A stretch of DNA of 64,000 bases, from the NCBI GenBank assembly GCA_026702845.1, contig JADCLS010000009.1:124001-188000 (forward strand), given 5' to 3'. Of this stretch, positions 16,951-25,827 are shown one piece after another. Each line of letters starts with the position of its first letter. Position 1 is the first letter of the stretch. Source of the stretch: Candidatus Heimdallarchaeota archaeon (GTDB lineage Archaea; Asgardarchaeota; Heimdallarchaeia; Heimdallarchaeales; Kariarchaeaceae). The translations under genes were made by a program, and so were the position numbers. The notes beneath the pieces were generated by a model. The model was not told where the DNA came from, made no database searches, and worked only from the letters and a program-made list of their open reading frames with translations.

Positions 16951-18180
16951 TCAAGTAAAATTTCCGAGGGATAAATTTTCAATATTGAATAGGAAATCAT
17001 GTGTATTGCCAGTTTTGATGAACTGGTAAAATTCAGTTATTTCAATTTGAGCATTAATGACAAGGTCATCCACAACCATTTTCCTCTTCTTTGGTGTTAC
17101 CTTTTTGATGACATCAACAATGTAAGTTGTCCATTTGTCTAGGATCGAATCCACCAGAAAACGATCCATTTGAAGGTAATTTGAGATATCTTTATCTATA
17201 GTAATCCAATTTTTCTCTACCGTAATTTCTGTATCAATGCTTGAGTAATCTTCTCTCAATTCATGTATCAATTTTGTAACAAAATTGAATCCCTGATTTT
17301 CTACTACTACATCTAACAGTTTTTGAACAATCGATTTTATGAGAAACAACTGTTTGACCTGATCATTCAACAATTCAAACATTTTATACTGATGCATGCA
17401 ATTTATTAATTCAATGGCCTCCTCATGCAGATTGATGAGGCTGCCAACATCAATCGTTCCTTTTATCGATCTAAGAATTGTTTTACAAGTAATTTCCCTA
17501 GTCGTAAAACATGGTTTTCTATTATCAGCATTTTCACAAAAATTCTCATCAGAAAGCAAATAGGGTTGTGTATTGTGGTTATACTGCACATAATCATACT
17601 CATGGAGATTAATTCTGAAATCAATTTCTCCTAAAATCCATAGTCTGAATGTTTCTCTATATACTTCGTTACTATCGATACTCCCTTGCCTAATTATCTG
17701 TTGTATATTAGATTGACCATTGATTAAATGTGCCCAATTAATTGTATTAGTATTGTTAGTTGTAAATCGTGGCACCCAAGTTCGTTCAATAATATAAGTT
17801 GAAAATGAGCTGATGACCAACTCATTGAAATATTCTATTATCTCCCTATTAAGCGGTTTGAATGATGGTTGATATACCATTTCAACTTCATCAGCGATAT
17901 AATTTAATATCCTTTTTAATTCATTACCAGTTTTGTTAACCATTCCCCCAATGTTAAAAACCCCTCTTTTATAAATTATTAGATGTTGATTCTTGACTTT
18001 AATTTCCATATAATTAGAATTATTATTTGATAACACTTCAGAGGAGAATGATTGTAAAGCAGATAAAAATCCTGAAATCAATGCTGGTTCGGGAATATTT
18101 AAATTAGGAGAGATCATTTGTGTAACTAGAGGTATACCATCTTGTGTCATTATTGTAATGAATTCAGGTTTTATCTCCAT
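16951..18180 (-). CDS. Longin-like domain protein with four-cysteine motif (paralogue 2)
   Basis: A 409-residue paralogue of the protein at 14490-15713, alike over the full length: ITIMTQDGIPLVTQMISP at the N-terminus, GFLSALQSFSSEV, NIGGMVNKTG, then the cysteine block (NFCENADNRKPCF, ITCKTILRSIKG, LINCMHQY) again spaced C-x8-C-x7-C-x28-C. The longin-like domain covers about residues 1-105. It has no signal peptide or membrane helix. A TATA-like ATTAATATC on the minus strand lies about 26 bases before the ATG. The two copies flank the ODP-like gene and its small partner, suggesting a working unit (inference). Confidence 0.65.
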   Translation of the reverse strand: MEIKPEFITIMTQDGIPLVTQMISPNLNIPEPALISGFLSALQSFSSEVLSNNNSNYMEIKVKNQHLIIYKRGVFNIGGMVNKTGNELKRILNYIADEVEMVYQPSFKPLNREIIEYFNELVISSFSTYIIERTWVPRFTTNNTNTINWAHLINGQSNIQQIIRQGSIDSNEVYRETFRLWILGEIDFRINLHEYDYVQYNHNTQPYLLSDENFCENADNRKPCFTTREITCKTILRSIKGTIDVGSLINLHEEAIELINCMHQYKMFELLNDQVKQLFLIKSIVQKLLDVVVENQGFNFVTKLIHELREDYSSIDTEITVEKNWITIDKDISNYLQMDRFLVDSILDKWTTYIVDVIKKVTPKKRKMVVDDLVINAQIEITEFYQFIKTGNTHDFLFNIENLSLGNFT

Positions 18181-18360
18181 TTTTAGACCTCTGTTATGTG
18201 ATATTAATTCTAAAGAATTTTGAATTGCTTTCTGCTTTGACCCGAACTGTGCAACTCAAATATTACAAAAATAGAGCTGAAGGATATTTTATAAGGATTA
18301 TCAATAATATCAAAATTAATTTTTAGAACAAATCATAAAAATGTTCGCAAGTCCGAATTA

Positions 18361-19209
18361 TTATTCCTTCAGAATTTTCAATTTCGTCAAGATGATTACG
18401 ATCAATTTAGGAATCTTTGATTTTCTTAATATCTGGATCAATGGAGAGGTGTACAAGTAAATTGAATATGAAGTAGGTTTACCATATCCCAATTTTTGAG
18501 CCATAGAAGAGGAGATTGGAGTAGCAGCATCCCAATGTGGGATGTAACCATTATTTAAGGCATAAATAAGATGATCAATACAAACAAGCATCCCTAATCC
18601 TTTTGATCTGTACTTAGGATCGGTAGCAACTTGTAACTCATAATGCTTATTAATATCAGGATGTGCTTGGCCTGCAATACTGACAATCAAGCCATCCTTA
18701 TCTTTCACAACCATGAGATTCCCATTTTCCCACAAGTTATCTTGTGTATAAAACATCTCAAAATACTCTACAAAGCTATCGGGAACATGATCCTCTTGAG
18801 TTAAATGGGTAACTTGAAAATCAGAATAATCATATTTTTCTTCATACTGCTTTCTCAAATCTCTAAGATGGTTGAGATCAAGCTCAGTACCAAATGAGAA
18901 ACGAGCATCCTTTTTCTCAATAAATCTGAAACCATAATGCTTCTTAGCCCCATTGATCCAAGATTCAGTCGGGAACAGGAGCAACCTGTGTCGATTTGCA
19001 TATTCAAAAAAATTATGTGAATCTGCATTATCTCCTGAGAATGCAGAGAAAAATCGGGTATTGTATAGAAAGGTATTCTTTTCCGCATCGGTCCAGAGTT
19101 TTCCTGTTTCTTGTCTCAAAGCAGCTCTAATGAGCAGATTAAGTGGATGGCTTTCAAACAAATGTTCATGTTGACTAAATTCTGTGTTAGGGATCTCTAG
19201 TAGTTCCAT
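18361..19209 (-). CDS. GNAT-family acetyltransferase
   Basis: A 282-residue protein with a C-terminal GNAT domain: the acetyl-CoA loop VATDPKYRSKGLGMLVC (motif A, 'R-x-K-G-L-G' form), followed by NGYIPHWDAATPISSSMAQKLGYGK with the typical 'N/S...A..LGY' ending. The N-terminal half probably holds a second degenerate GNAT-like domain, as in two-domain GNAT_acetyltran proteins. The substrate is unknown. I chose ATG at 19209 because a minus-strand TATA sequence at 19232-19238 lies 26 bases upstream; a TTG three codons earlier is less likely. It is divergent from an ArsR-type regulator gene, with repeated CATCAAAT elements between them. Confidence 0.8.
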   Translation of the reverse strand: MELLEIPNTEFSQHEHLFESHPLNLLIRAALRQETGKLWTDAEKNTFLYNTRFFSAFSGDNADSHNFFEYANRHRLLLFPTESWINGAKKHYGFRFIEKKDARFSFGTELDLNHLRDLRKQYEEKYDYSDFQVTHLTQEDHVPDSFVEYFEMFYTQDNLWENGNLMVVKDKDGLIVSIAGQAHPDINKHYELQVATDPKYRSKGLGMLVCIDHLIYALNNGYIPHWDAATPISSSMAQKLGYGKPTSYSIYLYTSPLIQILRKSKIPKLIVIILTKLKILKE

Positions 19210-19250
19210 ACTTATCAATAGTGAATGTAAGATATAAATGATTCTTTTAC

Positions 19251-19275
19251 CATCAAATAAATTTGATGATCAAAT
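19251..19275. promoter_or_regulatory. Overlapping inverted repeats, candidate operator
   Basis: CATCAAAT-AA-ATTTGATG (19251-19268) is a perfect 8-2-8 inverted repeat, and it runs into ATTTGAT-G-ATCAAAT (19261-19275). A third copy of CATCAAAT is at 19344-19351, next to the TATA-like run before the ArsR-type gene. The location between a regulator and a divergent acetyltransferase is classic for auto-regulation (inference). Confidence 0.5.
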
Positions 19276-19365
19276 TTTAATTATTGAGCATAATATTATT
19301 AACGGTTTATCAGCATTATCAGATCATTATTCCTTAATTTAATCATCAAATTTTATATAGATGAG

Positions 19366-20178
19366 ATGAAATCTACCATTGTGAGTGAAGATGAGAAGCC
19401 AAGAGTGGCCTATAGAAAATATAATACATTGAGTCCGAAATCAAAGCTAGCCATTGAACAAGTTCTCTCAATTGAAACACGTCATGCCATTATTCAGGTG
19501 ATCAACACTTTCGGATCATGTAATATCAAGAAATTGGCAAAAGTATTGAACAAAAATGAAGCTACCATTCACCATCATATTCAAGAATTACTAAAAGCAC
19601 CGAAATTAATTACTTTAGATGCAGATAAAACACAAAAAAAGAAGGGAAAATACTACAAACTTACCCCACTTAGCATGGATTTCATTGTAAAAGATTTAGA
19701 GGATGTTGAGAAATACCAAGCATATGAGGCCTCAAAAAGAAAAATTTTGAAGGTCCTTGAAGGTCCTGATGAGGAGATAATAAATATATATTACAAAATG
19801 ATGCAATTAAATCCAGAACTTGGAAAGCAAGCTGAGACGGAGGGACAGAGAATTCAATATAATCACATTTTAGAAGCAATTATGTTAAACAATTTTAAGA
19901 GGTCAGAGGATGCGATTAAAGAAGGAAAAATTGGGAAAAATAATAAATATCCTTTTGGAACCTTGGAAAGTACATATCTTAATACAAAAATCCATCATGT
20001 AAGAAACCTATTTGAGATCATTGCCTTAATCTTACAATTTCAAGCTGATTTCGCAAAATTATCTGAGAAATTTTCTAATGAGATAAAGGAATTAAATGTC
20101 CCAGAAGAAGAACTGATTCAGTTACATTTTCATCTTGTTGGCGGAGAATTGACAGAATTTGAATTTGAGGACAAATAA
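19366..20178 (+). CDS. ArsR-like winged-helix transcription regulator
   Basis: A 270-residue protein. Residues about 25-105 form a winged helix: LSIETRHAIIQVINTFG, IKKLAKVLNKNEATIHHHIQELLKAPKLI and a basic wing QKKKGKYYKLT. The C-terminal 160 residues are helical and may bind a ligand or form a dimer. Three CATCAAAT elements lie upstream. The ATG at 19366 is only about ten bases after a TATA-like TTTATATA (19352-19359); an in-frame GTG at 19381 would fit a leaderless transcript from that box, so the true protein may be five residues shorter. Confidence 0.8.
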   Translation: MKSTIVSEDEKPRVAYRKYNTLSPKSKLAIEQVLSIETRHAIIQVINTFGSCNIKKLAKVLNKNEATIHHHIQELLKAPKLITLDADKTQKKKGKYYKLTPLSMDFIVKDLEDVEKYQAYEASKRKILKVLEGPDEEIINIYYKMMQLNPELGKQAETEGQRIQYNHILEAIMLNNFKRSEDAIKEGKIGKNNKYPFGTLESTYLNTKIHHVRNLFEIIALILQFQADFAKLSEKFSNEIKELNVPEEELIQLHFHLVGGELTEFEFEDK

Positions 20179-20180
20179 AT

Positions 20181-20399
20181 TTACTGACTTGTTTTTCTAT
20201 TATTTAAGAAGAAAAAGATAATTAACAATAAAAAGTAAAGAAGGAGTACTATCGTAGCAACTATCTCAATGGTTCCATTATTCACAACAACTTCCCCTAG
20301 AATCAAAAATTGAATAACCAAGTAAAAAGCAATAAGAAGTATGCTTACAACAATTTTGTCAGTGTTCTTTCCTGGACTGAAAAAAGCCATAAAAATCAT
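20181..20399 (-). CDS. Small membrane protein, two helices
   Basis: A 72-residue protein with two predicted membrane helices (about 15-34 and 44-64) joined by a short polar loop and ending in NNRKTSQ. No family recognised. It converges with the ArsR-type gene, their stops being two bases apart. An internal ATG three codons later is an alternative start. Confidence 0.55.
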   Translation of the reverse strand: MIFMAFFSPGKNTDKIVVSILLIAFYLVIQFLILGEVVVNNGTIEIVATIVLLLYFLLLIIFFFLNNRKTSQ

Positions 20400-20526
20400 G
20401 TATGCCTATCAATATATGATTATTATGGGAGAGAGATAATCAAAATAAAGTAATTCCAGTGAGATACGATAATTTATCCAAGGGATACGCTATAGTTACT
20501 TAAGTTAAAAGATAAATCAACACTTA

Positions 20527-21666
20527 GTGATATCCAATAGAATAAAACAAACTGAAGCTCCCCCACTGGTAGAATATGGTGCTTTAGCTGCCGAGACAGA
20601 TGATTGTATAAGTCTTGGACAGGGAGCACCATTCTATGCACCTGATCAAGATTTCATTCAGAAAGTATTTTTAGATTCTTTCGATCCTGTTGTACATAGA
20701 TATACCCAAGATCCGGGCAGAAGAGATCTAAGAGAAATGATAGTTAACAAGTTATCTGAGGATAATAGGATCAAGGCAACTATTGAGGATCTGTGCATCA
20801 CTCCTGGTGCAAATATAGCTTTCACCAATATTCTTTTATCGCTGACAGATCCAGGAGATACAGTAATTCTAGTTACACCTTATTACTTCAATCATATCAT
20901 GGCCTGTCAAATGTTTGGGCTCAATGTGATTGAGATCCCCTTAAAACAGGATTTCAGTTTGGATCTAGAGGCAATCTCGCTAAAACTGCGAGAAAATGTT
21001 AAGGCTATTGTTCTTGTTAATCCTGGAAATCCCACTGGTGCAGTTCATGATGAGAAGGAGTTAAAGGCACTGGGAGAGATATTGGAGCAAACATCTACTA
21101 TACTTATTTGTGATGAAACCTATGAATATTTCACCTATACCATACCATTTGTTAGTGCTGCAAGTTTACCCTCATTAAGAGATAGAACCATAACTATTCA
21201 TAGTTTTAGCAAGACTTATGGAATACCTGGTTGGAGATTAGGATATTATCATGCTAAAGGAGAATTGATGAATCAAAGCATCAAAGTACAGGATACGACA
21301 TCTATCTGTGCTCCGGGGCCTGCACAGCAACTGGGCATTTCACTACTTGAACACAGATCTCAGCTCATACCACAATTCAAAAAATTTCTTGAAACCAATT
21401 ACAAGTTATCAATGGATCTTGTTGAGGAAATAGCTTGGTTGGAAAATAGGCCAAGTAAAGGAGCATACTATCTTTTTCCCATGCATTCACTAAAATTATC
21501 ATCAGATCAGCTCTCAAGGAAGTTAATACAAGAGAATAAAGTCTATATAGTACCAGGACATGTATTTGGCAACTCTGGAAATAATCATTTCAGAATATCA
21601 TTTGCCAATGTCCAACCAGAAGAATTGAAAATGGCTTTCTCCCGATTAAAGACATTGAATTACTAG
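20527..21666 (+). CDS. Class I/II PLP-dependent aminotransferase
   Basis: A 379-residue enzyme of the aspartate aminotransferase superfamily. It shows ISLGQGAPFYAP, the NPGNPTGAV loop, CDETYEYF with the cofactor-binding Asp and Tyr, Lys229 in HSFSKTYGIPGWRLGY as the Schiff-base lysine, and a C-terminal FRISFAN with the carboxylate-binding Arg. The length is normal for the family. Substrate is unknown, though AspAT-like or aromatic/methionine aminotransferases share these motifs. The start is GTG at 20527, with an A/T-rich TATA-like run about 25 bases upstream. Confidence 0.9.
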   Translation: MISNRIKQTEAPPLVEYGALAAETDDCISLGQGAPFYAPDQDFIQKVFLDSFDPVVHRYTQDPGRRDLREMIVNKLSEDNRIKATIEDLCITPGANIAFTNILLSLTDPGDTVILVTPYYFNHIMACQMFGLNVIEIPLKQDFSLDLEAISLKLRENVKAIVLVNPGNPTGAVHDEKELKALGEILEQTSTILICDETYEYFTYTIPFVSAASLPSLRDRTITIHSFSKTYGIPGWRLGYYHAKGELMNQSIKVQDTTSICAPGPAQQLGISLLEHRSQLIPQFKKFLETNYKLSMDLVEEIAWLENRPSKGAYYLFPMHSLKLSSDQLSRKLIQENKVYIVPGHVFGNSGNNHFRISFANVQPEELKMAFSRLKTLNY

Positions 21667-21842
21667 ATGAAAAGCGGGAATAAACAATTTCTATATTCGT
21701 TGAATTAAGTAAATAATCGTATGTAAAAGTAAATTTCTTAGGTATTTAGAATGCAGTATCACCAAATTTGGATCATTTGATATTTTTTTATGTCCAACAT
21801 TATTCCACTACCTATTTTAATTCGAAGTACTTTAGATATTTG

Positions 21843-23756
21843 ATGCTAGGGATTTTCAATAGTACACCCAATAAGGAGTTTCTTACAGAAATCATGAGTG
21901 ATATGTACAATGGAAAATTCAAACAGAGTTTAGAGATTATTACTAACAAAATTGAAAGAATGACATTTGGACAAGAAAAATATGTTATGCAGTTATTCCT
22001 TGGTTATTGCTTAAACAAAGCTGGTGATTATCAAGATGCTTTCAATTTACTTTCATCACTAATAAAACAGGCATCATCAAAGGAGTGTCGATTTTTCTCC
22101 CATATTTTAGCTATTGAAGCTGCATTAAGAGTAGGAAATCTAGATTATGCAGAACAGACGTATAAGGATCTACAACATTTTGATGAAAATTATCTTGAAC
22201 AAGACGAACAACAGTTTTATTTACTCAAGACCAAAGCATTTGTGTATTGGTTTAGAGGGAATATGAAGGAGTCTCTGAGATTTGCGCTTCAAGCATTGGA
22301 TCTTAGAGAAAATGTTGATGATCTTGATACACATTCCTTTCTTCTCAACCTCATTGGGATAATAAAATTGAGAACAGGATATCTTCAAGAGGCCCAAGAA
22401 TATTTGGAGAGAATCTTAGTTGTCAATCATCTTGACAAGCAGACAAATGCTATTGCTATGGTAAATTTAGGAGCAATCCATTTGCAAAAAGGAGAGCTTG
22501 AAAAATCACTTAAGCAGTACTTACCAGGCACACAGATTTTTTTCGAGATAGGTAATTTACGACATTATGCAGATACGCAGAAATCAGTAGGTCAGATTTA
22601 TTTCAGAAAAGGAATGCTAAAAGAAGCTCAAAATCATCTCAATATAAGTCTGAAATACAAGAAAAAGGTGAATAACAGCGTGGAAACTACAGATACTTTG
22701 CTCTGGCTTTGTGTATTGCATGCCGATAAACGAGAAGCGAATTTGGTAGAACAATATCTTGGAGAAATTGGTGCAATAAAAGATCAAATTGATCATAGAC
22801 TTGTGAACCTCAGATACAAGGTGGCAAAATCACTTTATTATAAATTATCTTCAAGAGTACGAGACTATGGAAGAGGTATAGATTTACTAGAAGAAGTAAT
22901 CAATGCGGAATTAATTGATCATGAACTGGCAACTCTTGCTTTACTCACATCAATTGAGTTATTACTTCTAGAAATAAATATCTCATCCGAAGAGGAAACT
23001 CTCAATGAAATAAGTGAGAAGGCATCCCAGTTACAAGAAATCGCAAACAATATCAACTCTTACTACCTAATGGTTGAATCCTACTGGTTGCAAGCAGAAC
23101 TTGCCTTATTCAAACTCGATATTGAGACTGCCAAGGAGTTACTATCAAAAGGTCAAGATATGGCTGAAATGTATGGTCTTGAAAAGTTAGCAATAAAATT
23201 ATCACTAGAATATGATCAACTACTGGATAAGGAAGATAAAATAGTAGATCTTGTGGATGCCCCTCTTTCAGATAGGGTGGTACAATTCGCCCCAGTAATT
23301 GAGCAGATTATCCAAATGAAGAAAGAATTTGAAGACCTCACTCCTGCTGAGGAAATTCCTATTCGATTGATGTTAATTATTCCCGAATCTGGTATAACAT
23401 TCTACTCCTATTCCTGGACAAAAGGAGAATTGGAGATGAATGAATATCTCATGGGGGCATTCTTGAGAGCCATCAGAGAGTTTACTGGCGAATTGTTCCA
23501 TCGATCACTAGATCGAATAAAAATTGAGGAATTCACCTTGCTTGTCTCTCTCAACCATGATCTAAATTACATGGTTTGTTATATCTACAAAGGTCAATCT
23601 TATGCCTCACAACAGAAGATAAAAGCAGTATCTGAGCAGATCAATCTAAATCCAGATATCAAGGATATCATTAACAAAGTTAAAACAACTGGTTCTCTTA
23701 ATGAGCATGCCATGGAAGCCATGTTAACACCAGTAGTCATGGATATATTTAATTAA
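21843..23756 (+). CDS. TPR-repeat protein with C-terminal longin-like domain
   Basis: A 637-residue cytoplasmic protein. Most of it (to about residue 480) is a helical solenoid of tetratricopeptide repeats, for example NLGAIHLQKGELEKSLKQYL and SVGQIYFRKGMLKEAQNHL. The last 130 residues change character: IRLMLIIPESGITFYSYSW, LMGAFLRAIREFTGELF, LLVSLNHDLNYMVCYIY. This is the same strand-helix pattern as the longin-like N-termini at 14490-18180. A role as a scaffold for small GTPases or sensors is an inference. I chose ATG at 21843, which has a TATA-like run 27 bases upstream; an in-frame TTG at 21768 would add 25 residues of untypical sequence. Confidence 0.75.
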   Translation: MLGIFNSTPNKEFLTEIMSDMYNGKFKQSLEIITNKIERMTFGQEKYVMQLFLGYCLNKAGDYQDAFNLLSSLIKQASSKECRFFSHILAIEAALRVGNLDYAEQTYKDLQHFDENYLEQDEQQFYLLKTKAFVYWFRGNMKESLRFALQALDLRENVDDLDTHSFLLNLIGIIKLRTGYLQEAQEYLERILVVNHLDKQTNAIAMVNLGAIHLQKGELEKSLKQYLPGTQIFFEIGNLRHYADTQKSVGQIYFRKGMLKEAQNHLNISLKYKKKVNNSVETTDTLLWLCVLHADKREANLVEQYLGEIGAIKDQIDHRLVNLRYKVAKSLYYKLSSRVRDYGRGIDLLEEVINAELIDHELATLALLTSIELLLLEINISSEEETLNEISEKASQLQEIANNINSYYLMVESYWLQAELALFKLDIETAKELLSKGQDMAEMYGLEKLAIKLSLEYDQLLDKEDKIVDLVDAPLSDRVVQFAPVIEQIIQMKKEFEDLTPAEEIPIRLMLIIPESGITFYSYSWTKGELEMNEYLMGAFLRAIREFTGELFHRSLDRIKIEEFTLLVSLNHDLNYMVCYIYKGQSYASQQKIKAVSEQINLNPDIKDIINKVKTTGSLNEHAMEAMLTPVVMDIFN

Positions 23757-23905
23757 AATTCTATAATATGTCTAATTTCCATAATTTTGTGTTGATATAG
23801 AATATTGTACCTAAAATTCTTGCGCATGAAGGAAAAAGTATATGTAATTCATTTACTTAGTTTAATTTGCGGGATTAACTGGAATGTTAAAATGGAGGCT
23901 AACGG

Positions 23906-24490
23906 TTGATTAGCAAAATAGATGATAACCAATATAATAAACTAAAACAACTGTTCACAATTATTCATTTGTACGAACGGAATACAAATCATCACCCTGA
24001 ATTAAATGACATGATCATTTCACTCGCTAAGGAAAAGGTTGATCAGATGATCATTGAGTGGTTTGAAGGTACTCCTCAATCATCAGAAACATTAATGCAG
24101 ATTATAGATGACAATGAATCTGAAGAGCTTATGAGGAATAAAGAAAAATTATTAAGTAGTAAAGCTAATGGTGGAAACGGAAATGGGAGTTTTAAAAATC
24201 AAGTAAAATCAAGTTCTACCTTTGAATTGTATAAATATCAAATACTTTCCATAATCAGTGATGAACATAATGTTGATATTGATTATATCCATAAAGAACT
24301 GGAATTAGATAAGTCTACGATCAGACAAGTAATTGGTCGTCTTAAGAAACGAGGTTTGATTAAAGCTGAACCGCATCCAATGGATATGAGGAAGAACTAT
24401 TATCGTCTTGCACGATCAGATGAAATAAAAAATATGAGAAAAGATGATCTAGAACTGCTTGAGAAAATGCAAAAAGATCAATATAATTAG
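23906..24490 (+). CDS. Winged-helix DNA-binding protein
   Basis: A 194-residue protein. The first 90 residues are helical and acidic, then a Gly/Asn-rich linker (about 86-96), then a MarR/Lrp-type winged helix: FELYKYQILSIISDEHNVDIDYIHKELELDKSTIRQVIGRLKKRGLIKAEPHPMDMRKNYYRL. The wing phrase MDMRKNYY recurs as MDMRRPYY in the small regulator at 47690-47965, so these belong together. The start is TTG at 23906, decided by GGAGG at 23894-23898 seven bases upstream. Overlaps the convergent small gene by four bases. Confidence 0.75.
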   Translation: MISKIDDNQYNKLKQLFTIIHLYERNTNHHPELNDMIISLAKEKVDQMIIEWFEGTPQSSETLMQIIDDNESEELMRNKEKLLSSKANGGNGNGSFKNQVKSSSTFELYKYQILSIISDEHNVDIDYIHKELELDKSTIRQVIGRLKKRGLIKAEPHPMDMRKNYYRLARSDEIKNMRKDDLELLEKMQKDQYN

Positions 24491-24735
24491 TATCCTAGTT
24501 CTTTTTTCAAAGCTGCTTTTATCAGATCACGTTGAATATTCTTGGTGTCCATCCCCAAATCCTTGATGACCTTGAAACCAGTACTCATTAATTTCTCCTG
24601 GGCCATGTCTTTTATACCTGTTTCTTTTACTATCTCTGCAACTATCTCACCGAGTAATGCAGTGAATGCAACTTTCATAGTATCTCCAGCTAGATCCGCT
24701 GCTCCTTTTGCTGCTTTCTTAAAAAAACCACTCAT
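24487..24735 (-). CDS. Small helical hypothetical protein
   Basis: An 82-residue protein beginning MSGFFKKAAKGAADLAGDTM and containing one amphipathic to hydrophobic helix (KVAFTALLGEIVAEIV). No family recognised. A TATA-like CTAATTATAG on the minus strand lies about 27 bases upstream of the ATG. Confidence 0.5.
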   Translation of the reverse strand: MSGFFKKAAKGAADLAGDTMKVAFTALLGEIVAEIVKETGIKDMAQEKLMSTGFKVIKDLGMDTKNIQRDLIKAALKKELGY

Positions 24736-24860
24736 AATTGGAAATTAGACAATTACTATAATTAGCATTTCCTCCTTAAGGTCAATTATTGAGGGAGAAT
24801 CTAACAAAAATTTTCCGATTGCAGCTAGATGTTATGTAGATATGGTCATTGGAGGCAAGT

Positions 24861-25232
24861 ATGACTGAGACATTAGCAGGAAATTATGAAGCAACAGATG
24901 ATAAATATAAATATCGATTATATTTGGCCAAAGCAAATGAAAAAAACATATTTGGACACTATTTTTCCTATTCCAAAATTCAAGAGGATGAAGAAGGGGG
25001 AATGCAAAGAGTTTTATCAGGAAACTTCAAGATTATGAATAATGAGATAACCTTTAATGCGACCAAGACAATGCAAGAGTCGTGGATTATTCGTAATGGT
25101 GAAGAGATAGCTGAGGGAGAAGCTATGACAGAACCTGTAGAAAAGACATATACTGGAATTATAGATTTTGATAGACCTTCAATTACTCTCAATATGCGAA
25201 AGAGAACATTAGTGTTTATTCCTACACAGTAA
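24861..25232 (+). CDS. Small beta-rich hypothetical protein
   Basis: A 123-residue protein with alternating strands (LAGNYEAT, KYRLYLAKA, GHYFSYSKI, LSGNFKIMNNEITF, TYTGIIDF, RKRTLVFIP), which suggests a beta-barrel or lipocalin-like fold. The start is ATG at 24861, set by GGAGG at 24851-24855; an upstream TTG at 24849 overlaps that ribosome binding site and is rejected. No signal peptide. Function unknown. Confidence 0.6.
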   Translation: MTETLAGNYEATDDKYKYRLYLAKANEKNIFGHYFSYSKIQEDEEGGMQRVLSGNFKIMNNEITFNATKTMQESWIIRNGEEIAEGEAMTEPVEKTYTGIIDFDRPSITLNMRKRTLVFIPTQ

Positions 25233-25360
25233 CCATCAAAAGAGATGTAGTCAATGGGATGATATCCACTGCCCAGTAAAAGAGGACAAGATGTGGGAGA
25301 GATCTATACGATCCCAGGAGCATTTCGTGAGTACAAAATGATAATGCTGCAAGAGTTTTA

Positions 25361-25522
25361 TTAATAATATCCGAAATTCTTTTTTATTTTATCTCTTAGA
25401 GCTACACGAATAACAGCAGATCTTGATGGGTATTTTCCCTTCCTAACCCAATCATCAATGATAATGAGTAGATCATCCTCTATCCTGTAAGATATCGATT
25501 TGAGTTTGTTTTGTTTTTCCAT
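25361..25522 (-). CDS. CopG-like ribbon-helix-helix protein
   Basis: A 53-residue DNA-binding protein: strand KLKSISYRI, helix EDDLLIIIDDWVRKG and helix SRSAVIRVALRDKIKKN, the standard ribbon-helix-helix order. I chose ATG at 25522 over an ATG 18 codons upstream, because the minus strand has TTATATA at 25545-25551 centred 26 bases before it, giving a leaderless message and the usual short N-terminus. No toxin gene is adjacent, so a stand-alone regulator is more likely than an antitoxin. Confidence 0.75.
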   Translation of the reverse strand: MEKQNKLKSISYRIEDDLLIIIDDWVRKGKYPSRSAVIRVALRDKIKKNFGYY

Positions 25523-25544
25523 GAAACATTCATCTAAAATGCAG

Positions 25545-25551
25545 TATATAA
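25545..25551 (-). promoter_or_regulatory. TATA box of the CopG-like gene
   Basis: The minus strand reads TTATATA, centred 26 bases upstream of the ATG at 25522. It lies inside the longer version of the reading frame, which decides in favour of the shorter start. Confidence 0.55.
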
Positions 25552-25827
25552 GTCTAACATCGTTAATTTTGCGCATAACTATGAATGATTTTCACGTATA
25601 ACACGAGCTACATGCAAATAACACAGGTTAGATGACTTCTCCCCCTGTAGATTAATAAATATCGTGATACAAAGGCCATCTAAATTATGCATTTTCAGAA
25701 CTCTATTTTTAGTTACAGATAGGGTACTAAATTGTTAATCAATAAGACCCGTGTATCTATTTTTTGGTGATTCTCAATTTCGAGATTATAAAAAACTTAA
25801 ATAGTATCGTTTTGAAAGTGGCTTAGT
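25552..25827. other. Intergenic region before the large surface protein gene
   Basis: No gene or RNA seen between the promoter of the CopG-like gene and the surface protein start. TATA-like TTATAAAA (25787-25794) and CTTAAAT (25797-25803) precede the ATG at 25828; the second has the spacing seen at other leaderless genes here. Confidence 0.45.

Noticed and set aside
21768..21842. TTG start for the TPR-longin protein
   Set aside because: It adds 25 residues unlike the rest of the protein; the ATG at 21843 has a TATA-like run at the standard distance.
24849..24860. TTG start for the small beta-rich protein
   Set aside because: The TTG overlaps the GGAGG ribosome binding site that serves ATG 24861.
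25523..25576. N-terminal extension of the CopG-like protein
   Set aside because: The TATA box at 25545-25551 lies inside this extension, so it would not be transcribed.
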